From Phycisphaerae bacterium (GTDB lineage Bacteria; Planctomycetota; Phycisphaerae; Phycisphaerales; UBA1924): DNA of 35,808 bases. Positions 14,696-22,168 of the stretch are shown one piece after another. Numbering within the stretch: the first letter of the stretch is position 1; every line of letters starts with the position of its first letter. Both the position numbers and the translations under genes were made by a program. The DNA lies in NCBI GenBank assembly GCA_014192545.1, contig BJHL01000012.1, positions 1 through 35,808 of the forward strand. Direction: 5' to 3'. The notes under the pieces were generated by a model, which was given only the letters and a program-made list of their open reading frames with translations, was not told the DNA's origin and did no database searches.

Positions 14696-17562
14696 CGATA
14701 GCCCTCGCGATACGAACCTTGCACGGCGTCATACTGCATGGGCAGCATGATGCCGCTGGGGAGTTTCATGCTCGCATCATAACGCAAGTTGATGCGGCCA
14801 AATCCGTTCCAATACACAGGCGTACTGCCTGCGGGTTGCGCGTTGGTACCGGGCACGTCGGCGATACCGTCGCCGTTGGTGTCCCAACCACCGACCAACT
14901 GGCCGCTGTGCGTGCGCAGTCTGGTGGGATCGAGCGATTCGGAGTCGCCGTCGTCGGGGCCAAAGTAACCGAGCGTAGTGTTGAAGTTTGCGGGGTTGCC
15001 GATGGGGTTGCCCAAGACGTCAACCAAGGGGCGTGAGCCGTGTGAGGGGGCGAAGGTGAGCAGGAGTGCGCCCTTGATGTCTGCGTTGCCGCGCACGTCC
15101 ATGACGCCAGCGATGATCGCGCCTTTGAGTTGCACTTGCTGCGTGTCGGGGCTGTTGAATGAACCGATGTCCACCGAGTAATTGGGCACCATCAGGCTGC
15201 TGGTTGCAATTTTGGGCTTGTCATCTTCGTCGGGGTTGAGCGCGACATTGGCGCTGTTGGGATTTTCAGACACGAAGCGCGTGGCACCCGTGAATTGCAA
15301 CTTGTTGCGCACCTGCGTGAAGCCGGTGGGCGCATCGCTCACGATCGAGCCCACAAATAAGCAGCTATGGAAGCGGATGTTGTTGCTGATGGTCTTCGTG
15401 TCGGTGATGCGCCTGCCGCCGATGATGAGCGGCTCGGGCAACGCGTTGTACTGCGCGGCGATATATGTGCCGACCTGGTTCGAAGGAATATCACCCTTGT
15501 CCATTACCGGATTTGCGAGCAGCACCATCTGCGAAGGTGCGCGAGCAGTGCTGGGGAGCATCGAGGGCGGATTCGTTTCCGCGGTATCATCGCCGTAAAC
15601 GGTGCGCGGAACCGCTGGCACAGGTCGTGTGTTGCTGGTGCCCATCGTCAACTTGCCGTACTCGCCGAAAAGAATGTGCGTGTTGTCGTTATGCGTACGA
15701 ATCCATGTGACGCCTATGAACCAGCAATTATCGAAGAGTGCGTTGTTTCCGAGAGGAATTTCAACGTTCTTGAAGACCATGTTGCGATAGACCGGGCGGT
15801 AGTAGTAGTCAGAGAAGTTGGGACTGTTGAAAGGCATCTTCTCGAAGTATGCCGTTGCGTTGTTGTCGGGCAAGCCGTCGAGGTTCGCGTCGGGCGTTAG
15901 CTCCTGCACAACGACAGAGCTTGCGCCGGGCACTTGCACGCGTGCGGCGACTTGCATTGCGAAGGGCTCACCATCGGCCGCCAGTTGGAGATCGTTACGA
16001 TTCGTTGCAAAGTTGCTCGCGCTGATGACGGGCAGTTCTTGATCGCTCATATTGAAGGCTTGCGGAGGCGTGCCTTCGGTTGGGCGAATCGCGCCAGCGA
16101 GCTTCTCATGCAGCGAGCCGCGCGCAGTTTCCCATGTGCCCGAATTAACTTTGAAACGCAGACCGCCGTTGACTTTGACGTAGCGATCGCGCTTGTCGAG
16201 ATACCCATCCAGGTATCCGAGGACCTGGTCGCGGTTCACGTCATTGACGGTGTCGCGATCGAGAAAGACTTCGCCCTCTTCGTAGCGACCGTTGCTGTTG
16301 GCATCGACAAAGCCCGAGACTTTGTTGCGGTTGCGATCTGGCTCGCTCGAGTCAATCAGATCAAACAAGCCTGCGTCGACCAACTGGCCGCCTGCGGTGG
16401 TGAACTCGGCGCGGCTGACGCGATTGTCGTTGTTGGCATCAAAGTGATCGAGGAAGATGTCGTACTCATCAACGAAACCATCGCCAGTGACGTCCTGGTA
16501 AGGTGAGTCATTCGTGCCGGTGTTATCGCGGTAGTCATCAGTTGCCGATGTCAGCCCATTGCTCTCGCCCGTGTGCTGAGAGCGCATGCGATTGTCGTTG
16601 TCGGCATCGTCGGTTGCGACAGCTTGATCGAAGAAGTTGAGTTTTTGATCAAGAGCCGCGTTGATGCTGCGGAAGTCAGACCGCAGAATCAGCGGGTCGC
16701 CGTTGTTGAAGGAAACATCGGTGAAGCGCGCGCCGAGATCGCCCGTGACTTGCACGTTCTTGCCCAGCATCACGCGCGTAGGCGAGATGATCGCGTGATT
16801 CACGCGCTTTGTCAGGCGGAAGTCTTTGGAAATCTGCCGGGTGATCGCTTGACCATTGCGTTCGTAGCTGAAGTCATAACCCGTCACGATCACGCGCACA
16901 TCACGACCATCAGCGAGCGGCGCGTATGTGATCTGATAGCACAGCGGCGGCACGTCGGCAGCATCTGCGGGTTGATTCTCAACCGCAACCGCTGGCGTAA
17001 AGACCCAACTGGTTTGCTTGAACGTCGCGGGTGTGCCGGCTGGTGCGTTGCCGAGCGTCACGGTTGTAATGCCGGCTTCATCCACAATGTTCTGATCAAG
17101 GTTGTGCGCTTGCGCGACCGCTTCCGCGAGTCCGCTGGGGCTGGCGAGGTCTTGCCGCATCGTCTTGCCAGGAATGATCTGATATGTCGAGAAGCCACTG
17201 AGCGATCCACGCCACAAGTCCCAGCCGAATGTCGGGGTCACGTCGCTGTCGGACATGAGGAACCGCGCGCCAGCCTCCTTCAAGCGTGCTTCTGCGAGTT
17301 CAAGGCCGGTCTCGGCTGCGCTCTGGGCTCGCATCACGTGCAGGTTCGTGCTTGCCGTCACGATGTTGCCCCGGCTGGCAATCGCCATCGCGGCACTCAG
17401 CGACCCGAACATGATGAGGAACATCATCGCGAGAATGGCAGCAACGCCGCGGCGATCACCAGGATTGCTTTGCACACCGCTGGCCTGGCCCGCCCGGGCG
17501 CGCAGCCGCGAGACCATTGTCTGGCCGCCACGCGCGTCGTACTGGAACCGGTTCATCGACAT
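14692..17562 (-). CDS. Large PilX-like pilus assembly protein with EF-hand loops
   Basis: A 956-residue protein. The start at 17562 follows AGGAG at a 7-base spacing. Residues ~38-60 (RRGVAAILAMMFLIMFGSLS) form a PilX-like N-terminal membrane helix, followed by an amphipathic stretch (MRAQSAAETGLELAEARL), as in PilX_N proteins. The exported body contains three calcium-type loops: DVTGDGFVDEYD (357-368), DANNDNRVSRAE (375-386) and DANSNGRYEEGE (420-431), the second being a textbook EF-hand loop. The last ~400 residues are beta-rich, with no domain I recognise. PilX is normally under 250 residues, so this is unusually large and might take the role of a tip adhesin such as PilY1; this is inference. 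It lies in the pilT-pilC-minor pilin operon. Confidence 0.85.
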   Translation of the reverse strand: MSMNRFQYDARGGQTMVSRLRARAGQASGVQSNPGDRRGVAAILAMMFLIMFGSLSAAMAIASRGNIVTASTNLHVMRAQSAAETGLELAEARLKEAGARFLMSDSDVTPTFGWDLWRGSLSGFSTYQIIPGKTMRQDLASPSGLAEAVAQAHNLDQNIVDEAGITTVTLGNAPAGTPATFKQTSWVFTPAVAVENQPADAADVPPLCYQITYAPLADGRDVRVIVTGYDFSYERNGQAITRQISKDFRLTKRVNHAIISPTRVMLGKNVQVTGDLGARFTDVSFNNGDPLILRSDFRSINAALDQKLNFFDQAVATDDADNDNRMRSQHTGESNGLTSATDDYRDNTGTNDSPYQDVTGDGFVDEYDIFLDHFDANNDNRVSRAEFTTAGGQLVDAGLFDLIDSSEPDRNRNKVSGFVDANSNGRYEEGEVFLDRDTVNDVNRDQVLGYLDGYLDKRDRYVKVNGGLRFKVNSGTWETARGSLHEKLAGAIRPTEGTPPQAFNMSDQELPVISASNFATNRNDLQLAADGEPFAMQVAARVQVPGASSVVVQELTPDANLDGLPDNNATAYFEKMPFNSPNFSDYYYRPVYRNMVFKNVEIPLGNNALFDNCWFIGVTWIRTHNDNTHILFGEYGKLTMGTSNTRPVPAVPRTVYGDDTAETNPPSMLPSTARAPSQMVLLANPVMDKGDIPSNQVGTYIAAQYNALPEPLIIGGRRITDTKTISNNIRFHSCLFVGSIVSDAPTGFTQVRNKLQFTGATRFVSENPNSANVALNPDEDDKPKIATSSLMVPNYSVDIGSFNSPDTQQVQLKGAIIAGVMDVRGNADIKGALLLTFAPSHGSRPLVDVLGNPIGNPANFNTTLGYFGPDDGDSESLDPTRLRTHSGQLVGGWDTNGDGIADVPGTNAQPAGSTPVYWNGFGRINLRYDASMKLPSGIMLPMQYDAVQGSYREGYR

Positions 17563-17599
17563 GCCTTCACTCCTGAGCCTTCCATCGCACTTGCTGCAC

Positions 17600-18262
17600 T
17601 TATCGCGGAACAATCCAAGAAACCGATGTGATCTCGCGAGCTTCAGTGTCGTCAATACCTTGATAACTGACAATCACCGTTACGCGCAGCGGAAAGTCAT
17701 CTGCATCAATTGCGGGCAGCGTCGCGCTCGCGGGCTGCGCATAGGTGTCGCTGCGGACCAGCAAGAAGTTATACGGATCCACCTTTTCGACGATGATTCG
17801 CTGCATCCAGCCCTCGAGAGGCATCGGGTCGCCGCCGTTGTCGAGCATGACTGAACCATCGTTGTTGATCTCAGTCACGACTTGCCGAAAGCTGTTGATT
17901 GGGCCTTCAAACGTACCGCCGTTGCCGAATGTCATTCCGTCAAGATCATCAAGATCATCAATGTCGAGAATGGTCGTCTCGCCGCCTTCTTGGCCCCAGC
18001 CGCCTGTGGTGCTGAGTCCAGTCACGGGATCGTGACGATTGAGTGTGCGGGTCATTTCGCGAATTTCGTTGGCGAGCAGCATGCCTGTTGCGCTCTTGCT
18101 GCTCCAGTCGTTGCTGCGCGTGAATGCACCTTGCGCGTCAACAAAAGCCAGCACACCGATACCGACCACGACCATAGCGAGCAGCGACTCAATCAGCGTG
18201 AAGCCGCCGCGACGCCGCGCCTTCGCATTCTGCCTGACAGGTTGTGTGCTCGCGATGCTCAT
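17600..18262 (-). CDS. Minor pilin / pseudopilin (PilV/GspI-like)
   Basis: A 220-residue protein with a type III signal: leader rich in Lys/Arg ending RRRGG, then FTLIESLLAMVVVGIGVLAFVDAQ, with Glu at mature position 5. This resembles the N-terminus of PilV/GspI minor pilins. The rest is a soluble, acidic beta-rich domain (ILDIDDLDDLDG) with no match I recognise. GGAGG lies 12 bases before the ATG at 18262, slightly far. It sits 37 bases ahead of the large PilX-like gene and 72 bases after pilC, as minor-pilin operons are usually arranged. Confidence 0.85.
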   Translation of the reverse strand: MSIASTQPVRQNAKARRRGGFTLIESLLAMVVVGIGVLAFVDAQGAFTRSNDWSSKSATGMLLANEIREMTRTLNRHDPVTGLSTTGGWGQEGGETTILDIDDLDDLDGMTFGNGGTFEGPINSFRQVVTEINNDGSVMLDNGGDPMPLEGWMQRIIVEKVDPYNFLLVRSDTYAQPASATLPAIDADDFPLRVTVIVSYQGIDDTEAREITSVSWIVPR

Positions 18263-18334
18263 GATGACACCAAACCTCCGCACAGCGGCCTGCTCCGATG
18301 ATGGAAAAGGCACTGCACCCAAGAAGTATCCAAT

Positions 18335-19561
18335 TTACTTGACAAGCTGCGACATTTTGAAGATGGGCAAGATGATGGCCATGGCGATGAAGCCGACGAC
18401 TGTGCCCATGAAGAGGATCATGATGGGTTCGATCATCGACGTGACCGCTTTTATTTGATCCTTCAATTGCTTTTGGTAGTAGCCGCTGATCTCGTCGAGC
18501 ACTTCGCCCAGCTTACCAGACTCTTCGCCCGCGCTGATCATTTGCACCACGGCTTTCGGCAGCACGGTGTCTTTTTGCAGCGTCGTGGTAATCTTGCGAC
18601 CTTGCTTGACGCCAGCATGCACGCGACGCCACATGCCGCGGAACAACTGGTTACCGGAGATTTCAGCGGTGATGTTCAGTGTGTCGAGCATGGGCACACC
18701 TGCGTTGATGAGCTGGCCCATGGTCTGCAAACTCCGGCTGATATAGAGCGAACGGAACATCATCTTGACAACTGGAATCGTGAGCTTGGCTTTGTCGGCC
18801 CAGAAGGTGCCGACTTCGGTGCGCAGGAACGCATAGAACCCGCCGGCCATGCCGACGACGGCGCCAAGCAAGATGTACCAGTTGTTCACCATGAACTTTG
18901 ACAAGCTCATGAGGAACTTGGTTGCCCAGGGCAATGCGTCTTCTTTGCCTTCGAACACTGCGGCAAATCGTGGCAGCACGAAGGTGAGCAGGAAGACCGT
19001 GACGCCAACGGCGAGCGTGCCGATGATGCCGGGATAAATCGATGCGCCGATGACCATCTTGCGAGTTTCGATTTGCTGCGCCATGTACACGGCGATGCGG
19101 TCGAGCATCTTGCTGAACGAGCCCGACATTTCCGACGCCTTCACCATGTTGAGGTACAGTGGGTTGAAGAGCTTGGGATACTTCGAGATGGCATCACTGA
19201 ATTGCTTACCGGCTTCCACGTCGGTTTTGACTTGAATCAGAATTTTTTTGAAGCCTTGGTGTTGCGTCTGATCGGCGATGCCTTCGAGCGCACTGCGCAG
19301 GTTGATACCTGCGCGGATCATCACGGCCATTTGCGTGGTGAAGTCGAGCACGTGTTTTTCGGTGGGCGTGCCGGCGTTCATTTCACGGAGTTTGTCCATG
19401 AATCCGCCAGCGTTGCCGATGGCTTGAATCGCGCTGAGGCTCAGCACGTGCCCACCTTGATTGCGCAGCACTGCCGCAGCCGCTCCGGCGTTCTCTGCCG
19501 CGAGCGTGCCCGACTGCACCTGACCACTGTTCGTACGAACTTGATATCGGTAGTTGGGCAT
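18335..19561 (-). CDS. pilC: Type IV pilus / type II secretion inner-membrane platform protein
   Basis: A 408-residue PilC/GspF-family protein, the inner-membrane platform on which the pilus ATPases act. Two T2SSF repeats are visible: ~65-190 (LDFTTQMAVMIRAGI...LVKASEMSGS-like, ending in a membrane helix YPGIIGTLAVGVTVFLL) and ~270-395 (ISRSLQTMGQLINAGVPML...ISAGEESGKL, ending in IEPIMILFMGTVVGFIAMAI). I start at MPNYRYQVRT (19561), typical of the family; a GTG at 19576 is also possible. It lies downstream of pilT, from which it is separated by the repeat-rich gap 19562-19734. GspF and PilC cannot be separated by sequence alone; PilC is favoured by the adjacent pilT. Confidence 0.92.
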   Translation of the reverse strand: MPNYRYQVRTNSGQVQSGTLAAENAGAAAAVLRNQGGHVLSLSAIQAIGNAGGFMDKLREMNAGTPTEKHVLDFTTQMAVMIRAGINLRSALEGIADQTQHQGFKKILIQVKTDVEAGKQFSDAISKYPKLFNPLYLNMVKASEMSGSFSKMLDRIAVYMAQQIETRKMVIGASIYPGIIGTLAVGVTVFLLTFVLPRFAAVFEGKEDALPWATKFLMSLSKFMVNNWYILLGAVVGMAGGFYAFLRTEVGTFWADKAKLTIPVVKMMFRSLYISRSLQTMGQLINAGVPMLDTLNITAEISGNQLFRGMWRRVHAGVKQGRKITTTLQKDTVLPKAVVQMISAGEESGKLGEVLDEISGYYQKQLKDQIKAVTSMIEPIMILFMGTVVGFIAMAIILPIFKMSQLVK

Positions 19562-19571
19562 ATTCGTAGAA

Positions 19572-19724
19572 GGCACTGGGGACTAGGCATTGGGCATCAG
19601 GGTCAAGGCCCTGGCGTGCGTTTGTCCTTTGTGGCTTCGTGCTCCTATCAACGGTTCTGCTCTTGTTCCAACACGTGGACTTCCATGTCATGACCCTAGT
19701 GCCCAGTCCCTGATGCCTAGTGCC
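19572..19724. repeat. Two inverted arrays of 7-bp tandem repeats between pilT and pilC
   Basis: Left array 19572-19613: GGCACTG GGGACTA GGCATTG GGCATCA GGGTCAA GGCCCTG. Right array 19690-19724, in opposite orientation: ATGACCC TAGTGCC CAGTCCC TGATGCC TAGTGCC. All units are seven bases and follow one degenerate pattern. The two arrays could pair to form a long imperfect stem around a 76-base loop in the pilT-pilC transcript. Confidence 0.75.
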
Positions 19725-19734
19725 TTTGCCTCGC

Positions 19735-20793
19735 TTACGCCGCCAGCTGGCGTACCAGTTTGTCGGGGAATGCAGCCTGAGCAATTGCATCTTCGCGGCT
19801 GATGTAGCCGTTGAAGTACAACTCCGCGATGCTGCTGTCCAAACTGCACATGCCGATAGCCCTGCTGGTTTCAATCACGTTGGGAATTTCAAACGTGCGT
19901 GCTTCACGAATCAAGTTGCGGACTGCGGGCGTACACAGCAGTGTTTCCACCGCAGGAATCATGCCGGGGCGATCGACACGGCTGAACAGCGTTTGGCTCA
20001 CGACCGCTTGAAGCGTGTTTGCAAGCATCGAACGAATCTGGTTCTGCTGGCCACTTGGATACATGTCGATGATGCGTTCCACGGTTTGCGAAGCGTTGAC
20101 GGTGTGCAGCGTGCTGAGAACCAAGTGGCCGGTTTCTGCGGCACTGATTGCCAGCGCGGTGGTTTCCAAGTCGCGCATTTCACCGACGAGGATGATGTCG
20201 GGGTCTTGACGCAGAGCGTGTTTGAGGCCGCTCGCGAAACTGGACATGTCGGCACCGAGTTCGCGCTGCTCGAGAATGCACTGCTTGCTTTCAAAGACGT
20301 ATTCAACCGGGTCTTCGAGCGTGATGATGTGCTTGCGATAGCGCTGGTTCATAGCCTCGATCATGGCGGCCAGCGTGGTTGTCTTACCTGAACCCGTATC
20401 GCCCGTGACCAGCACCAAGCCGCGCGGGAGGTACGTCAATCGCGCGATGACTTCAGGCAAGTTCAGGGCTGCAAGCGGCGGAACTTTCGTCTTGACCGCA
20501 CGCATTGCGAGGCCCACGCCGCCGCGTTGCATGTGGGCGTTCACGCGATACCGAGCCAAGCCCTCGGAATAGTACGAGAAGTCGGCATCCTTGACGCGCT
20601 CGAACATCGCCCGCGATTCCGCTCCAGCCATCTGCTCGAAGTACGCACGCACCTGCTCCTTTGTGAGCACGGAGGCGCGATCAAGCGGCGTCATCACCTG
20701 GTTCACACGCATCACCGGCGGGTTATTCGCGATGAGGTGCACGTCACTGGCGCCAGCGTCATATGCGGTCTTCAGAATCTGATTGAGTTCCAT
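19735..20793 (-). CDS. pilT: Twitching motility / pilus retraction ATPase
   Basis: A 352-residue secretion ATPase that drives pilus retraction at the cytoplasmic face of the inner membrane. It shows Walker A GDTGSGKTT (131-139), Asp box around 160-165 (LEDPVEYV), Walker B DPDIILVGEMRD (197-208), His box TGHLVLSTLHT (221-231), and the PilT hallmark AIRNLIRE as AVRNLIRE (290-297). Length and the lack of an N-terminal N1 domain fit PilT and not PilB. The start at 20793 follows GGAG. It heads the pilus cluster; no pilB, pilM-Q or major pilin gene is in the cluster, so the rest of the machine must be encoded elsewhere. Confidence 0.95.
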   Translation of the reverse strand: MELNQILKTAYDAGASDVHLIANNPPVMRVNQVMTPLDRASVLTKEQVRAYFEQMAGAESRAMFERVKDADFSYYSEGLARYRVNAHMQRGGVGLAMRAVKTKVPPLAALNLPEVIARLTYLPRGLVLVTGDTGSGKTTTLAAMIEAMNQRYRKHIITLEDPVEYVFESKQCILEQRELGADMSSFASGLKHALRQDPDIILVGEMRDLETTALAISAAETGHLVLSTLHTVNASQTVERIIDMYPSGQQNQIRSMLANTLQAVVSQTLFSRVDRPGMIPAVETLLCTPAVRNLIREARTFEIPNVIETSRAIGMCSLDSSIAELYFNGYISREDAIAQAAFPDKLVRQLAA

Positions 20794-20909
20794 CGGGGCG
20801 ATCTCCAAGAGGATTGACTCCCCTCGAACATCGGTCCGAAGAACACGCATGTTGACCCTGGTAAGCCAGCCAACCCCGCCAAGATGCAACGTTTAATCAG
20901 TATAAACCG

Positions 20910-20940
20910 ACCTCCCCTCTCCCGAGGGGAGAGGGGAGGT
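20910..20940. terminator. Strong GA/CT-rich hairpin between the thioredoxin-like gene and pilT
   Basis: A perfect 14-bp inverted repeat (ACCTCCCCTCTCCC / GGGAGAGGGGAGGT) with a 3-base loop, just past the stop of the minus-strand thioredoxin-like gene. It lacks a good T-run (CGGTTTATAC follows), so it may be a terminator, an RNA-stabilising hairpin or a dispersed palindrome. Confidence 0.45.
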
Positions 20941-20955
20941 CTCACGAGAGCGCGT

Positions 20956-21198
20956 TCAACCCTTCGCCACATCTGCAAGGCTTGCGCCAAAGTTGATGTG
21001 AAAGACCTGGTTATCGAGCACCAAGGCGGGCACGGACTTCACGCCGGCTTTCTCTGCCGACGACAAGTGTGATCGGTCCTTGCCCAAGTGAACAACCGAC
21101 AGATCAAAACGCGAACGATCAATCGCATCTGCAACCATGCGTTCTGCGCTGACGCAAACCGGGCAACCAGCGTGATAGAAAACAGCCTTGAACTTCAT
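20956..21198 (-). CDS. Small thioredoxin-fold protein
   Basis: An 80-residue protein with a CPVC redox motif (Cys12, Cys15) after FYHAG, and the cis-Pro loop SVPALVL (Pro57). This is the size of mini-thioredoxins or glutaredoxin-like proteins, shorter than thioredoxin (~105). Start 21198 has GGAG at a 7-base spacing. There is no signal peptide, so it is cytoplasmic. It is divergent from an HxlR-type regulator across 141 bases, which suggests shared redox control. Its substrate is unknown. Confidence 0.85.
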   Translation of the reverse strand: MKFKAVFYHAGCPVCVSAERMVADAIDRSRFDLSVVHLGKDRSHLSSAEKAGVKSVPALVLDNQVFHINFGASLADVAKG

Positions 21199-21339
21199 AG
21201 CATTGCTCCACATACATCCCAAACGGTGACGCAAGCCCGACGCCTGCATCTATTGAAAGCTACGTGTCGCAAAGCGAGTTGAAAAGCGGGTACCGCTGCG
21301 TGGGGTGGGCACCTTTCGGTTGCAAATGTGGCAAACAGC

Positions 21340-21672
21340 ATGTCAAATAATCTTCCACAATCTTCGACAGACATTGCAGTGCCCACCGTTGCACACATGG
21401 TCGAGTCAATTGTGGGGTGCAAGTGGTCGCTTCATGTGCTTTCGTGCGTTCGCAGAGGCATCAATCGGCCGGGCGCAATTGAGCGCAGCGCGGAAGGCCT
21501 TTCGGCGAAAGTCTTGAGCGAGCGTCTGGACAAGTTCATTCGCTTCGGCATCTTCGAGAAGCGTTCGTTTCCCGAGATTCCGCCACGCGTTGAGTATTCG
21601 CTCACGCCGTTTGGCGAGAAGTTCGTCGGCATCATCGATGAAGTGGAACGCTTGCAGCGCGAGCTGTCTTGA
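21340..21672 (+). CDS. HxlR-family winged-helix regulator
   Basis: A 110-residue protein with the HxlR layout: IVGCKWSLHVLSCVRRG (helix 1 with the conserved K-W), RPGAIERSAEGLSAKVLSERLDKF (recognition helix) and a wing ending VEYSLTPFGE. Cys27 and Cys36 flank the first helix. Some HxlR members sense oxidants or electrophiles through cysteines, and this one is divergent from a thioredoxin-like gene, so redox sensing is plausible but unproven. I start at the ATG at 21340; a GTG at 21328 is in frame. No strong ribosome site is seen. Confidence 0.88.
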   Translation: MSNNLPQSSTDIAVPTVAHMVESIVGCKWSLHVLSCVRRGINRPGAIERSAEGLSAKVLSERLDKFIRFGIFEKRSFPEIPPRVEYSLTPFGEKFVGIIDEVERLQRELS

Positions 21673-21700
21673 ACGTGCCTCGCATCGTCGTGGCAAGAAC

Positions 21701-22168
21701 TCACACGCCCATCATCAACTTGCGATACGCCTCTACGGCCATCGCATCACACCGCTCATTCTCCGCGTGCATGTTGTGACCTTTGATCCAGTGAAACCGA
21801 ATCTCGTGCTCGGCGCGCAGCAGGTCGAGCGTCTCCCACAAGTCCTGATTCTTCACCGGCTGCTTGCTCGCAGTCTTCCAGCCGCGGCGTTTCCAGCCGT
21901 CGATCCACTCATCAAGCCCTTTAAGCACATATTGGCTGTCGCTGGTCAAGTCAACAAAGCTCGGCCTCTTGAGTGCTCGCAGGCCTTCAATCACCGCTTG
22001 CAATTCCATCCTGTTGTTTGTCGTCTCGCGTTCGGCACCGCTCTGCTCGCGCACGCTGCCGCTGGCGGGGTGTTTCAAGATATAAGCCCATCCGCCGGGA
22101 CCCGGATTACCGGAACACGCGCCGTCGGTGAACAACTGCACATGCGGCTTCTTGTCCGCGTTGCTCAC
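21701..22168 (-). CDS. rnhA: Ribonuclease HI
   Basis: Degrades the RNA strand of RNA-DNA hybrids in the cytoplasm. The 155-residue product has the full acidic set: Asp15 ([12 protein letters not shown]), Glu55 (NNRMELQAV), Asp77 (LTSDSQYV) and Asp141 (ERCDAMA), plus His131 ([15 protein letters not shown]) and the basic-protrusion-like segment [11 protein letters not shown]. It starts with GTG at 22168, whose first bases overlap the stop of the glycogen synthase gene (GTGA), giving translational coupling to a functionally unrelated gene. It converges with the HxlR gene, 28 bases away. Confidence 0.96.
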   Translation of the reverse strand: MSNADKKPHVQLFTDGACSGNPGPGGWAYILKHPASGSVREQSGAERETTNNRMELQAVIEGLRALKRPSFVDLTSDSQYVLKGLDEWIDGWKRRGWKTASKQPVKNQDLWETLDLLRAEHEIRFHWIKGHNMHAENERCDAMAVEAYRKLMMGV

